Below are positions 24,987 through 33,798 of a DNA stretch of 64,000 nt, piece after piece. Position 1 is the first letter of the stretch; every line of letters starts with the position of its first letter. The notes beneath the pieces are model-generated. The model was not told the origin of the DNA. It worked only from the letters and a program-made list of their open reading frames with translations, and ran no database searches. Source of the stretch: Oligella sp050920755 (GTDB taxonomy: Bacteria > Pseudomonadota > Gammaproteobacteria > Burkholderiales > Burkholderiaceae_B); the NCBI RefSeq assembly GCF_050920755.1, contig NZ_CP158480.1, forward strand, positions 1,860,001 to 1,924,000, read 5' to 3'. Position numbers and translations under genes: made by a program.

Positions 24987-26104
24987 GATGGTAATACCGT
25001 CCCACTATCCGGACCCCACGTAATATACACTTCATCATCAATGCTTGGGGCATCCTCTAAAGCCATACGAGCCGGCATACTGGCATCAACCACTTTACCG
25101 GAATCCAGCTCAATTTGATAAAGCATATAGCTACCCATCCACGCCACGTGCGTGACCACACCATAGGCGACGTTCACCGAATCATCCGGCTCATCGGTCA
25201 AGACACGGATTTGTTCCGGACGGATAGAAACATAAACCTCCATACCTAAAGGCTCGTTCACCCCGTGACTCACATAAAGCGGACTTTCCAAATCCTCTGA
25301 CTCAATTAAAACGTGATCCGGCTCATCGACCACAATACGACCTTTGAAAATATTGGTATTACCGATAAAACTCGCCACAAAGCGGGAGTTCGGGAAGCTG
25401 TATACATCCTTAGGTGTGCCCTGCTGAATAATTTCACCGGCGGTCATCACAGCCAAGCGACCGGCCATGGTCATCGCCTCTTCCTGATCGTGGGTCACCA
25501 TAATGCAAGTCACACCCACCTGCTCAATAATTTTAGTCAGTTCAATCTGCGTTTTTTGGCGGATTTGCTTATCCAGTGCCGACATCGGCTCATCTAACAG
25601 CAATAATTTAGGGCGTTTTACCAGACTGCGAGCTAAGGCGACACGCTGTTGCTGACCGCCGGAAAGCTGCGACGGTTTTCGGCGAGACATACCTGCCATT
25701 TGTACTAAATCCAAGGCCTCAAAAACGCGCTGATGAATTTCCTGCTTATCCACACCCTCTTGCTTTAACCCAAAGGCGACATTAGCCTCCACCGTCATAT
25801 GGGGGAATAAGGCATAGGATTGGAACATCATATTGACCGGGCGTTTATACGCCGGCACATTGGTAATATCCACCCCATCAAGCAAAATCTGACCGGAGGT
25901 GGGCTTTTCAAAACCGGCTAACATCCGCAATAACGTGGATTTACCGCAACCGGAACTACCTAAAAGCGCAAAAATTTCATTGCGCTTAACCGTTAAGTCC
26001 ACCCCTGTGACTGCGACTACGTCACCATAAATCTTTTTTAAATCGACCAGTTTTAAGAACTCGTCATCAACCGTCGCTGTCGTCGCTAAGCGCCCATCTG
26101 TCAT
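24983..26104 (-). CDS. potG: Polyamine ABC transporter ATPase PotG
   Basis: 373 residues. Walker A GSSGCGKST, signature LSGGQQQRVALARSL, Walker B LLLDEPMSALD and H-loop VTHDQEEA are present. A C-terminal TOBE-type regulatory domain (SIRPEQIRV) follows. The length matches PotG (377). Energises the PotHI channel. Confidence 0.94.
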   Translation of the reverse strand: MTDGRLATTATVDDEFLKLVDLKKIYGDVVAVTGVDLTVKRNEIFALLGSSGCGKSTLLRMLAGFEKPTSGQILLDGVDITNVPAYKRPVNMMFQSYALFPHMTVEANVAFGLKQEGVDKQEIHQRVFEALDLVQMAGMSRRKPSQLSGGQQQRVALARSLVKRPKLLLLDEPMSALDKQIRQKTQIELTKIIEQVGVTCIMVTHDQEEAMTMAGRLAVMTAGEIIQQGTPKDVYSFPNSRFVASFIGNTNIFKGRIVVDEPDHVLIESEDLESPLYVSHGVNEPLGMEVYVSIRPEQIRVLTDEPDDSVNVAYGVVTHVAWMGSYMLYQIELDSGKVVDASMPARMALEDAPSIDDEVYITWGPDSGTVLPS

Positions 26105-26136
26105 AGTGTTCTCAATTCCTCTTGGTAAAATTGATT

Positions 26137-26179
26137 AATGGCCCGTCGATTAAGAAATTCTTAATCCATGCGGGCCATT
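26137..26179. repeat. Strong hairpin between potF and potG
   Basis: AATGGCCCG (26137-26145) pairs with CGGGCCATT (26171-26179), and GATTAAGAA (26148-26156) pairs with TTCTTAATC (26158-26166). The long two-part stem has no T-run, so it more likely stabilises potF mRNA or attenuates the downstream genes than fully terminates. This fits the higher need for binding protein. Confidence 0.7.
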
Positions 26180-26210
26180 GATTAATTAAAAGCGATCAGT
26201 TATTTATCAA

Positions 26211-27308
26211 TTAACGTCCTGCTTTCAGTTCAGCCCATAAGCGAGTTTGTAAACGAAGAATATTCATCGGCTGAGGCTTAATCACAAAGAGTGTTTTAGC
26301 CTTTTCAGCGCTTGGGTATAATTCCTCATTTTCTGCGATTTCCGGTAAAACGTGCTCACGTGCGGTTTTATTCGCATTGGTAAAGAACATTTCGTTCGTA
26401 ATGGCTGCATGCACTTCGGGCGTTTCAATGTAGTTGATAAACTTCATGGCATTATCAAAGTTAGGTGCATCCTTAGGTACCGCCATGGTGTCAAACCATA
26501 CCGGCGCACCGTCATTCGGTGTAAAGTAAGCCACCTCAAAATCACGCTTAGCCTCTTTGGCACGGTCAGCCGCAATCATCACGTCACCGTTGAAACCATA
26601 TACAAAGCATAAATCACCGGAAGCCAACTCATCGATATAACCGGAAGAGCTGAATTGACGAACATAAGGACGAATCTTTTTCAATACCTCGATCGCCTCA
26701 CGATAGTCCGCCTCTTCAGAGCTGTTAGGATCCTTGCCTAAGTAGTGTAAAACAGCCGGGAAAACCTGAGCCGCCTCATCCAAAATAGAAACACCGCAAC
26801 CACGTAACTTCTCTACCTTGGCAGGATCAAATAAATTTGACCAATCACGGAAATCGTAGTCTTCACCCATGATTTCCTTGACCTTGGTCACGTTATAACC
26901 TAAACCGTTGGTACCGTAGCCCCAAGGTACTAAGTACTCATTACCCGGGTCAACCTGTGCTACCACAGCCATAATCTCAGGATCTAAATGCTCCCAGTTA
27001 GGGATTTTGGATTTATCTAATTTTTGTAGTAAACCCGCCTCGATCTGACGTGCCGCATAGTGAGTTGCGGGCACCACGACGTCATAGCCGGACTTACCGG
27101 TTAGTAACTTGGCTTGTAAAATATCATTGGTGTCGTAGGTGTCATAACGAATTTTGATACCGGTCTCACGCTCAAAACCGGGAATTGTATCGGGGGCAGT
27201 ATATTCAGCCCAGTTATAAACATTGACGACATTATCATCTTGTGCGGTGGCAGTGCCGGCAACAAGGGTGGAAAACATTAAAGCGAGACCAATTGACTTC
27301 AGTTTCAT
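26211..27308 (-). CDS. potF: Periplasmic putrescine-binding protein PotF
   Basis: 365 residues from the ATG at 27308 (MKLKSIGLALMFSTLVAGTA), which gives a clean Sec signal peptide and follows GGGGG. The open frame upstream (to 27338) adds ten unlikely residues. It belongs to the PotD/PotF family: VYNWAEYTAPDTI, GYDVVVPATHY and VPWGYGTNGLGYNV are typical. Final GDLCFVYGFNGDVM and WFDTMAVPKDAPN regions form the ligand cleft. Spermidine cannot be excluded as ligand. Confidence 0.93.
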   Translation of the reverse strand: MKLKSIGLALMFSTLVAGTATAQDDNVVNVYNWAEYTAPDTIPGFERETGIKIRYDTYDTNDILQAKLLTGKSGYDVVVPATHYAARQIEAGLLQKLDKSKIPNWEHLDPEIMAVVAQVDPGNEYLVPWGYGTNGLGYNVTKVKEIMGEDYDFRDWSNLFDPAKVEKLRGCGVSILDEAAQVFPAVLHYLGKDPNSSEEADYREAIEVLKKIRPYVRQFSSSGYIDELASGDLCFVYGFNGDVMIAADRAKEAKRDFEVAYFTPNDGAPVWFDTMAVPKDAPNFDNAMKFINYIETPEVHAAITNEMFFTNANKTAREHVLPEIAENEELYPSAEKAKTLFVIKPQPMNILRLQTRLWAELKAGR

Positions 27309-27372
27309 CTGAGCAAACCCCCTTATACAAAAAAACAAAAAACTAATGATATAGCTAATTTAGCTTAAAGGG

Positions 27373-28146
27373 CTAAATATTTTCAATTAATTGATAATAT
27401 TTTGAGATTTGTTCCATAAATACAATACTTTGTTCACCGCAAAGCTTTTTTAATGAACGCCCCAATCGATCCAGATTTTGCTGTCTTAAGCGCGGACTAA
27501 GCGTGGTTTTTACGGCCTTATCAAAATCAATGATATAGGCTTTAAGTGACTCATCTTCACGGCAACATAAAATATTAAAAGCATTTAAATCGGCATGCCA
27601 TACACCTGAATCGTGCATTTGCCGGATACTTTTTGCCGCCGCACGTGCATAGACTGCAGCTTCCTCCTCGCTCAAATCCTTATCCAGATAGCGTTGGCAG
27701 ATCGTTGCAAGCGCTTGATTGTCTGCAATTAAAGCGGTAATCAAAGCCATTTCACAAAAAACACCTTGGCGCTGATAAAAAGCACCTAAGGCTTTAGGTA
27801 CGGCAAGACCGGCATCATTTAATGCATTAATAAGTCGAAATTCCTGAAAAGCACGAGTTTTCTCAGGACCTGTAAAAAAATACTTTGATTGATTAAATTT
27901 ACCGATTAAACCACCGCGTCGATACTGTCTTAAGACCGCGGGACCTACGACTGTCGGGATAAACCAGGCAGCATTGCGACCGCCACTACCCACCTTAAGC
28001 GCTTCGCTCCGGTAATGTGTCGCCTGAAAAATTGCCGGGCTAAAGTATTCATCTAAACTAAGCCCGCGATTCAGTACTACGGCTTGCCAATCCGGATGAA
28101 TTAAAATGCCCCAATTCTCACCTTGGACAGTTGCTGAAATTTCCAT
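27373..28146 (-). CDS. kdkA: Kdo kinase
   Basis: 257 residues of the KdkA/WaaP kinase family, which phosphorylates the single Kdo of short-core lipopolysaccharides. It has a kinase-like fold with HADLNAFNIL (catalytic Asp) and YIIDFDKA (metal-binding Asp). The RQYRRGGLIGKFNQSKYFF stretch is characteristic of KdkA. Its presence suggests a Kdo-4-phosphate LPS core as in Haemophilus or Vibrio. Confidence 0.9.
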   Translation of the reverse strand: MEISATVQGENWGILIHPDWQAVVLNRGLSLDEYFSPAIFQATHYRSEALKVGSGGRNAAWFIPTVVGPAVLRQYRRGGLIGKFNQSKYFFTGPEKTRAFQEFRLINALNDAGLAVPKALGAFYQRQGVFCEMALITALIADNQALATICQRYLDKDLSEEEAAVYARAAAKSIRQMHDSGVWHADLNAFNILCCREDESLKAYIIDFDKAVKTTLSPRLRQQNLDRLGRSLKKLCGEQSIVFMEQISKYYQLIENI

Positions 28147-28224
28147 AGACCGCCATGCTGATTAAAAGCTGAATTCGTTTAGCATTGTATACCGAGATGG
28201 TCATTCGTTGATCAATTAATGCGC

Positions 28225-29001
28225 CTATTTTAGCAGCAATAAAATAACAGTCAAAATCAGCACCACCACAAAAAGCCTTTTTAAAAAGACCTCCGGCAAA
28301 CGTACGGCCAATTGAATAGCCTGTCGTACCATCAACACCCCACCGATAGCCAAGGGAATACCGACAGACCAATCAGTGCTGCCATGCCAAGCATAGGTAA
28401 TCAGTGCCATCGTCACACCGGGTAAGACCAAGGCTAAGCCGATACCCTGCGCTACCACCTGTCGATAACCGTAAATTAAGGTCAGTACAGGTACGGCAAT
28501 TAAGGAGCCGCCAACACCGAAAAAACCGCCAATCATACCGGCCGCAAAGCCTAAGAGCAGAAAACCCACTGTGCCCATTTCCTTATGCGGTGGACGCGGT
28601 TTCGTTAAATCCACGTTTTTGCGCGGCAAAGTTTGCCAAATATACAAAAACGCCAATAGCAAAAGCATCAAAGCAAAGCATCTTCTTAATAAAACCGGAT
28701 CAATATCTTGTGCCAGGGTCGATGAAATATTGGTAAAGACAATATTGACAAGAATCGCCAAACTGACGCCTTTAAAGTCGATTTTATTGTTTTTGTTATA
28801 ACCGTAAACTGCCAGCAGCACATTACCTACAATCATCACTAGGCCGGTCCCTTGGGCTAATTGCTGCGGCTTATCAAAGACAATAGCGAGCATCGGAATG
28901 GCAACAATCCCGCCACCGATACCCACCAAAGCGCCCACAAAGCCGATAATCGCACCCAGTGCCACAAACATGGCAAAACTTAAAACAACTTCCAAGGCCA
29001 C
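28225..29001 (-). CDS. TSUP-family (TauE/SafE) permease
   Basis: 258-residue membrane protein with about eight helices and the duplicated GxxGxxxGxGGG-type motifs of the TauE/SafE family (GFVGALVGIGGG; GMIGGFFGVGGS). Members export sulfite, sulfoacetate or related anions; the substrate is not predictable here. It starts with GTG at 29001, overlapping the radA stop by one base (TAGTG), so the two are coupled. Confidence 0.9.
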   Translation of the reverse strand: MALEVVLSFAMFVALGAIIGFVGALVGIGGGIVAIPMLAIVFDKPQQLAQGTGLVMIVGNVLLAVYGYNKNNKIDFKGVSLAILVNIVFTNISSTLAQDIDPVLLRRCFALMLLLLAFLYIWQTLPRKNVDLTKPRPPHKEMGTVGFLLLGFAAGMIGGFFGVGGSLIAVPVLTLIYGYRQVVAQGIGLALVLPGVTMALITYAWHGSTDWSVGIPLAIGGVLMVRQAIQLAVRLPEVFLKRLFVVVLILTVILLLLK

Positions 29002-30371
29002 TACTCTCTTCTTAAAAAATCAAAGATATCGGCAAGCCGTGACACCGGCCAAATGGTTAAACCGTCAATCGGTTGCTTCGGCGCATTATGCTTAGGGATC
29101 ATGGCAATTTCAAAGCCCAGTTTAGCGGCTTCCTTGAGGCGCTCCTGACCTCGGGTAGCAGGCCGTATTTCACCGGCCAAACCCACCTCACCAAAGGCAA
29201 AAAAGCCCTTAGGCAGTGGCTTATCGCGTAAAGAAGAAATCAATGCCAAAATCACCGGTAAGTCCGAGGCGGTTTCACTGATCCGCACCCCGCCAACGGC
29301 ATTAATAAAGACATCCTGATTAAAGGTGGGAATCCCGCCATGGCGGTGTAAAACGGCCAATAACATGGCTAAACGACCGCCATCCAAACCTAAACTCAGT
29401 CGACGCGGATTAGGCACATGCGCCGTATCCGCCAAGGCCTGAATTTCTACCAATAAGGGGCGCGTGCCCTCTTGCGTTGCCATCACACAAGAACCGGCAA
29501 TATCACTGGAATGTTGGGATAAAAAAATCGCCGATGGGTTATTGATTCCGCGCAAGCCCTTATCCGTCATGGCAAATACGCCTAATTCATTAACCGCTCC
29601 AAAACGGTTTTTAAAGGCACGAATTAAGCGATGGGAAGAATGACTTTCTCCCTCAAAATATAAAACCGTATCCACGATATGCTCAAGCACGCGCGGGCCG
29701 GCCAGCGCGCCATCCTTGGTCACATGACCAATCATCACCAAAGCAATACCGTTTTGCTTAGCCATGCGTGTTAATTGAGCCGCACATTCACGTACCTGAG
29801 AGACGGAACCGGGTGCCGCCGTCAATTCGGAAGAAAACATGGTCTGAATTGAGTCAATCACCACCACTTTAGGGCTGACTTCAGCCACCGCACGCTGAAT
29901 TGCCTCCAGTTGAATTTCCGCTAATAACTGCACCGCTTCGGTATTTAATTCCAAACGCTTTGCACGTAAAGCCACCTGCTGATCGGATTCCTCACCGGTG
30001 ACATAAAGCACATTTTCTCTAAAGGACAGATTGGTTAAAACCTGAAGCAATAACGTGGACTTACCGATACCGGGATCACCACCGATCAGCACCACTGAAC
30101 CGGACACCAAACCGCCGCCCAAGACCCGATCGAACTCCGCCAAGCCCGTGCTCATACGCGGTGTATCCTGCATTTGTACATCCGCTAAACGACGCACACT
30201 GCCGGTTGCTGCCAAATGCTCAAAACGATTAGAGACGGCTGATTTTGCGATAGGTCGCTCAACCGTCTCCTCTAAAGTATTCCACTCCTGACAATGTGGA
30301 CATTGCCCTTGCCATCTCAACGTGGTACCGCCACATGATTGGCAGGTATAGACTATTTTTGCTTTTGCCAT
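29001..30371 (-). CDS. radA: DNA repair protein RadA
   Basis: 456 residues. N-terminal C4 zinc finger (YTCQSCG...CPHCQEW), RecA-like ATPase with Walker A GGDPGIGKST, the RadA-specific KNRFG motif, and a C-terminal Lon-protease-like domain. It works in recombination branch migration. It follows alr by seven bases on the minus strand. Confidence 0.97.
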   Translation of the reverse strand: MAKAKIVYTCQSCGGTTLRWQGQCPHCQEWNTLEETVERPIAKSAVSNRFEHLAATGSVRRLADVQMQDTPRMSTGLAEFDRVLGGGLVSGSVVLIGGDPGIGKSTLLLQVLTNLSFRENVLYVTGEESDQQVALRAKRLELNTEAVQLLAEIQLEAIQRAVAEVSPKVVVIDSIQTMFSSELTAAPGSVSQVRECAAQLTRMAKQNGIALVMIGHVTKDGALAGPRVLEHIVDTVLYFEGESHSSHRLIRAFKNRFGAVNELGVFAMTDKGLRGINNPSAIFLSQHSSDIAGSCVMATQEGTRPLLVEIQALADTAHVPNPRRLSLGLDGGRLAMLLAVLHRHGGIPTFNQDVFINAVGGVRISETASDLPVILALISSLRDKPLPKGFFAFGEVGLAGEIRPATRGQERLKEAAKLGFEIAMIPKHNAPKQPIDGLTIWPVSRLADIFDFLRRE

Positions 30372-30378
30372 TATCCGA

Positions 30379-31533
30379 TTAAATAATTTCCTTAGGTACG
30401 CGTTGATTTAAATGACAGAGGGTCTCATAAGAACCCATACGTGCACATTCCGTGACGCGATCGATGGTGGGCCCGCCCTCACCCCAGAGCGTAACCCAAT
30501 CACCAACGTGGGCGCTCGGTACCGGATTTAAATTAATAGTCATCATATCCATCGAAACCCGTCCGGCTAAAGTCGTTTCAATGCCATTAACCACCACCGG
30601 TGTCGATGCATCGGCCCAACGCGGATAACCGTCCGCATAGCCGCATGCCACAATCGCAATCCGGGTAGGCTCCTTAGCCTTGAAACGGCTTCCATAACCC
30701 ACGGTTTCACCGGTATTTACCTGCTGAATGGCAATAATTTGCGCTTTTAAAGTCATGGCCGGTTTTAAATTAAAATCGACGGTGGCTTCATTTTCTGCAT
30801 TACCCATGGGTGAGGCGCCATACAAACAAATCCCCGGACGAATGATATTGGTATAGGAATCCAAAAATAAATCATCGGCATAGCGTAAGCTTGCTGCGGA
30901 ATTACACACGCTCAGGCCCTCAAGGCGAAACTGCTTTAATTCCGCCTGCTGCACCGCCTCACGCATACGTGTCCAAGCATGATCCAAAGAAATGCGATCA
31001 AAAGCATCGGCATCGGCAAAGTGCATCATCATAATCACCTCGGACACCTTTGCCTGCGACTGTAACTGCGCCAATTGAGTCAATACCTCCGGCAAAGCCT
31101 CGGGCCTGAAACCCAAACGATTCATGCCGGTATTCATCTTAAGCATCACTTTAAGTGCGGCACCGGCAGGCAGGGAGCGTAAATCGTCCAACTGCTCCCG
31201 ACAATGAATGGCGGTGATACTCCCGGTGCTCTGTAACACCTCTAAATCGGCTTTTTCAAAAAAGCCCTCAAGCAATACCAGATCCTTTTGCCAACCCAAC
31301 TCACGTAAACGCGCCAACATCTCGGTTTCAATAACGGCAATACCGTCCGCCGCAGCAAAACCGCGCACCGCTGCTTCAATACCATGACCATAGCCATTGG
31401 CCTTGGCGACGGCAAATGTTTTAGCGCGTTGAAACCGTGCCGAACCCACCTGCTGCGCAACATGCTGCTGCACAGTGCGCAAATTATGAGCCATATTAGA
31501 CGTAGAAATGCTTGCTAAGATTGGACGAGGCAA
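30379..31533 (-). CDS. alr: Alanine racemase
   Basis: 384 residues. PLP-binding lysine K44 in AVAKANGYGHG. A C-terminal catalytic tyrosine region is GETVGYGSRF, and RVSMDMMTINL is conserved. Makes D-alanine for peptidoglycan. First gene of an alr-radA-TSUP run. A GTG/ATG choice was not evident; the ATG at 31533 gives the standard MPRPILASI start. Confidence 0.96.
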   Translation of the reverse strand: MPRPILASISTSNMAHNLRTVQQHVAQQVGSARFQRAKTFAVAKANGYGHGIEAAVRGFAAADGIAVIETEMLARLRELGWQKDLVLLEGFFEKADLEVLQSTGSITAIHCREQLDDLRSLPAGAALKVMLKMNTGMNRLGFRPEALPEVLTQLAQLQSQAKVSEVIMMMHFADADAFDRISLDHAWTRMREAVQQAELKQFRLEGLSVCNSAASLRYADDLFLDSYTNIIRPGICLYGASPMGNAENEATVDFNLKPAMTLKAQIIAIQQVNTGETVGYGSRFKAKEPTRIAIVACGYADGYPRWADASTPVVVNGIETTLAGRVSMDMMTINLNPVPSAHVGDWVTLWGEGGPTIDRVTECARMGSYETLCHLNQRVPKEII

Positions 31534-31743
31534 ATCATCACCTTAATGAAAACCTTAAAAATAATTTAAGCTTAAACTACAAAACCTTAAGCATAGCCTT
31601 TATTGTACGCCTTTTAAGATTTGCTGCAGCAGTAATTCCCCTAAATAGCCATAAGCTAAAATACCTATTGCGCGTTAAAAAGCGCGTAGCTCGTCGAGTC
31701 TTGCTAAAATAGTCGCTCTTTAATCATTTTTTAAGCGCTTGAT

Positions 31744-32634
31744 ATGACACCTCAGGAATATTGTGCCTCTAAGACTAATCGCCCGGCCAGCAGCATTTAC
31801 TATGCTCTGCTGACTGCAACGGCTGAGCAACGCCCGCATTTGATTGCCCTGCTGGCTTTACATAAAGAAATTAATGAGGTGTTGATTGAGTGCCAAGATG
31901 CCTCGGTCGCACGGGTCAAGCTTGCTTGGTGGCGTGCCGAGCTGGAGCGTGCATTGGAGGGGCAAGCCAGTCACCCCATTGCTTGTGCGCTCTCAGCGGA
32001 AGGGGCTTTGTTGTCGCAATCGGCACCCCAAGGCATCGATCGTAAACGGCTTTATCAGCACTTTTCGGAGCTGATTGAGGCCACCGAAATGGATTTAAGT
32101 CAGGGTCGCTATCTGGATTGGCCTAATTTAGAAAAATATCTACAGCTCAACGCTGCGGCGCTTGCCAAGCTACTTGCCTGGCAACTTCTCGCTAAGGACT
32201 ACGATGCCGCAAAGTACGGCGGCTTAGTTGAGCAGCTTGCTAAAGGCATCGGTCTTAGTATTATTATCCGTGATGTGGGTTTACACAGTATGCAGGGCAG
32301 AATTTATATCCCCATGTCGGATCTGCGCCAATTTAATGTCACCGCCCATCAAATACAGCAAAGACAATATGGGGATAATTTTAAAGCCCTAATTGATTTT
32401 AAAATTGAGCGTGCCATGGGCTTATTTAAAGCGGCGGAAACTGCGCTTAAGCAGCTCCCCAAAGAGGATGTGCGCCGCCTCCGCCCCCTACTCAGCCTAG
32501 CTACCATGCATAAGCAATTACTGCAAAAAATTGCTGAAAACACGCCCGACCTTCTGCAGCATCGCCTTGCGCTCAGTCCGATTCGCAAAGCATGGATCGC
32601 CCAAAAGCATAACTTTGCCTTTAATAAAATCTAA
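31744..32634 (+). CDS. Squalene/phytoene-synthase-like protein lacking DDxxD motifs
   Basis: 296 residues with the all-helical squalene/phytoene synthase fold. The diagnostic part is IIIRDVGLHSMQGRIYIPMSDL (compare IRDVxEDxxxGRxYLP). The first aspartate-rich substrate motif is replaced by KLAWWRAEL and the second is reduced to RDVGLH, so Mg-diphosphate chemistry is doubtful. It resembles the NDUFAF6-like branch, linked to respiratory-complex assembly. No carotenoid or hopanoid genes are nearby. It is divergent from alr and convergent with a flavin reductase. Confidence 0.75.
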   Translation: MTPQEYCASKTNRPASSIYYALLTATAEQRPHLIALLALHKEINEVLIECQDASVARVKLAWWRAELERALEGQASHPIACALSAEGALLSQSAPQGIDRKRLYQHFSELIEATEMDLSQGRYLDWPNLEKYLQLNAAALAKLLAWQLLAKDYDAAKYGGLVEQLAKGIGLSIIIRDVGLHSMQGRIYIPMSDLRQFNVTAHQIQQRQYGDNFKALIDFKIERAMGLFKAAETALKQLPKEDVRRLRPLLSLATMHKQLLQKIAENTPDLLQHRLALSPIRKAWIAQKHNFAFNKI

Positions 32635-32643
32635 TCGCCGGCA

Positions 32644-33273
32644 CTAGCGTTTGCCGGGTCGTGGCATACGAAATAAGGTATCTTCAGTGATTTCATAGTA
32701 ATCGGCAGGTCCCCCGGCCCGGAGTACTCGGCGTAAGCGCTTAGCTTGGAAAATATTAGCCTCATCAATTAATTCCCGAGCAATATGCACGCGCACCACC
32801 TGACCAATCGTAATCCAAGTCGGCAGCAAGACCCCATCCAGGTCTTTAAGCTGCTCACAGGAGAGTACCTTACACTCCATGGTGATTGGACTTTCCGCCA
32901 CGCGCGGTGCGGTCACCACCTCACCGGTCAAAGGCGTCAAACCTGCAAAAGCAAACTCATCCACCGCCTCGTCGATACAGCTTAAATTCATTTGCTCAGC
33001 CAATTCACGGGTCACTAAATTCCACGTAAACTCACCGGTTTCCTGCACATTACGGATAGTATCTTTTTTATAGCCCACCCCTGAAAATATCAAAATCGGC
33101 GGCTTATAGTTAAATAAATTAAAAAATGAAAAAGGTGCTAAATTTAACTCACCGGCTTGATTATGCGTACCGATCCAACCGATAGGACGCGGACCCACAA
33201 TGGCATTTAAAGGATCATACGCTAAGCCATGCCCCTCGGTCGGTGTATACGAGTGAAAATTTTGCGTCTCCAT
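32644..33273 (-). CDS. Flavin reductase-like, FMN-binding split-barrel protein
   Basis: 209 residues of the flavin-reductase-domain family. The FMN-binding signature is GPRPIGWIGT near residue 28-37, with FSFFNLFNYKPPILIFSGV and KDTIRNVQETGEF. Members reduce free FMN or act as small flavin oxidoreductases. Partner unknown; neighbours give no pathway hint. Confidence 0.85.
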   Translation of the reverse strand: METQNFHSYTPTEGHGLAYDPLNAIVGPRPIGWIGTHNQAGELNLAPFSFFNLFNYKPPILIFSGVGYKKDTIRNVQETGEFTWNLVTRELAEQMNLSCIDEAVDEFAFAGLTPLTGEVVTAPRVAESPITMECKVLSCEQLKDLDGVLLPTWITIGQVVRVHIARELIDEANIFQAKRLRRVLRAGGPADYYEITEDTLFRMPRPGKR

Positions 33274-33294
33274 CCATTGCCCCTCTAAATCATG

Positions 33295-33705
33295 CTAATT
33301 ATTACGCTCTCGACGCCGGATAAAAAACTCGCTTAAAGCGATAATCACTAAAAAGAACAGCCAAAATAGCTTTGGATATTGCGCGGATAAACGTTCAAAC
33401 TCCGGCGAAATATGGCTGACAAACGCGTAATGATACCCTGCAAATAGCGCAAAACTAATAACGGCGGCAATGAAACGCTTATCATAAAAATAACGATAGA
33501 CCAATGGCGCAATTAATGCCGGCACGGCATACAGCATGGTCATGGTAATCATGCCAAAAACCGCAAAGCCGAAGCTACCCATCAAGCTCAACTGCCCACC
33601 ATCACCGGTTGCATAGCCGTAAAAACGACTGAAACTGAATACAAAGCTTAACAGTAAAATCGCTTTGACAAACTGCAGAAAATAAAATAAATAACCCTGC
33701 TTCAT
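33295..33705 (-). CDS. Unknown four-helix membrane protein
   Basis: About 136 residues from the ATG at 33705 (MKQGYLFYFLQF), which follows GGTGAG at eight bases. The frame is open to 33777, but the extra N-terminus has poor character. Hydrophobic segments lie at about 8-25, 38-60, 70-85 and 105-125, with a basic tail RRRERNN. No family recognised. It follows thrC closely, so it may share its transcript. Confidence 0.6.
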   Translation of the reverse strand: MKQGYLFYFLQFVKAILLLSFVFSFSRFYGYATGDGGQLSLMGSFGFAVFGMITMTMLYAVPALIAPLVYRYFYDKRFIAAVISFALFAGYHYAFVSHISPEFERLSAQYPKLFWLFFLVIIALSEFFIRRRERNN

Positions 33706-33798
33706 CACTGATAACTCACCTAAAACAAAGGGGTCTGCTGCCGAACTATCCCTAAGTTCACAACAAACCCCTATCAATCACGCTCTTAGCAAGCGGCG

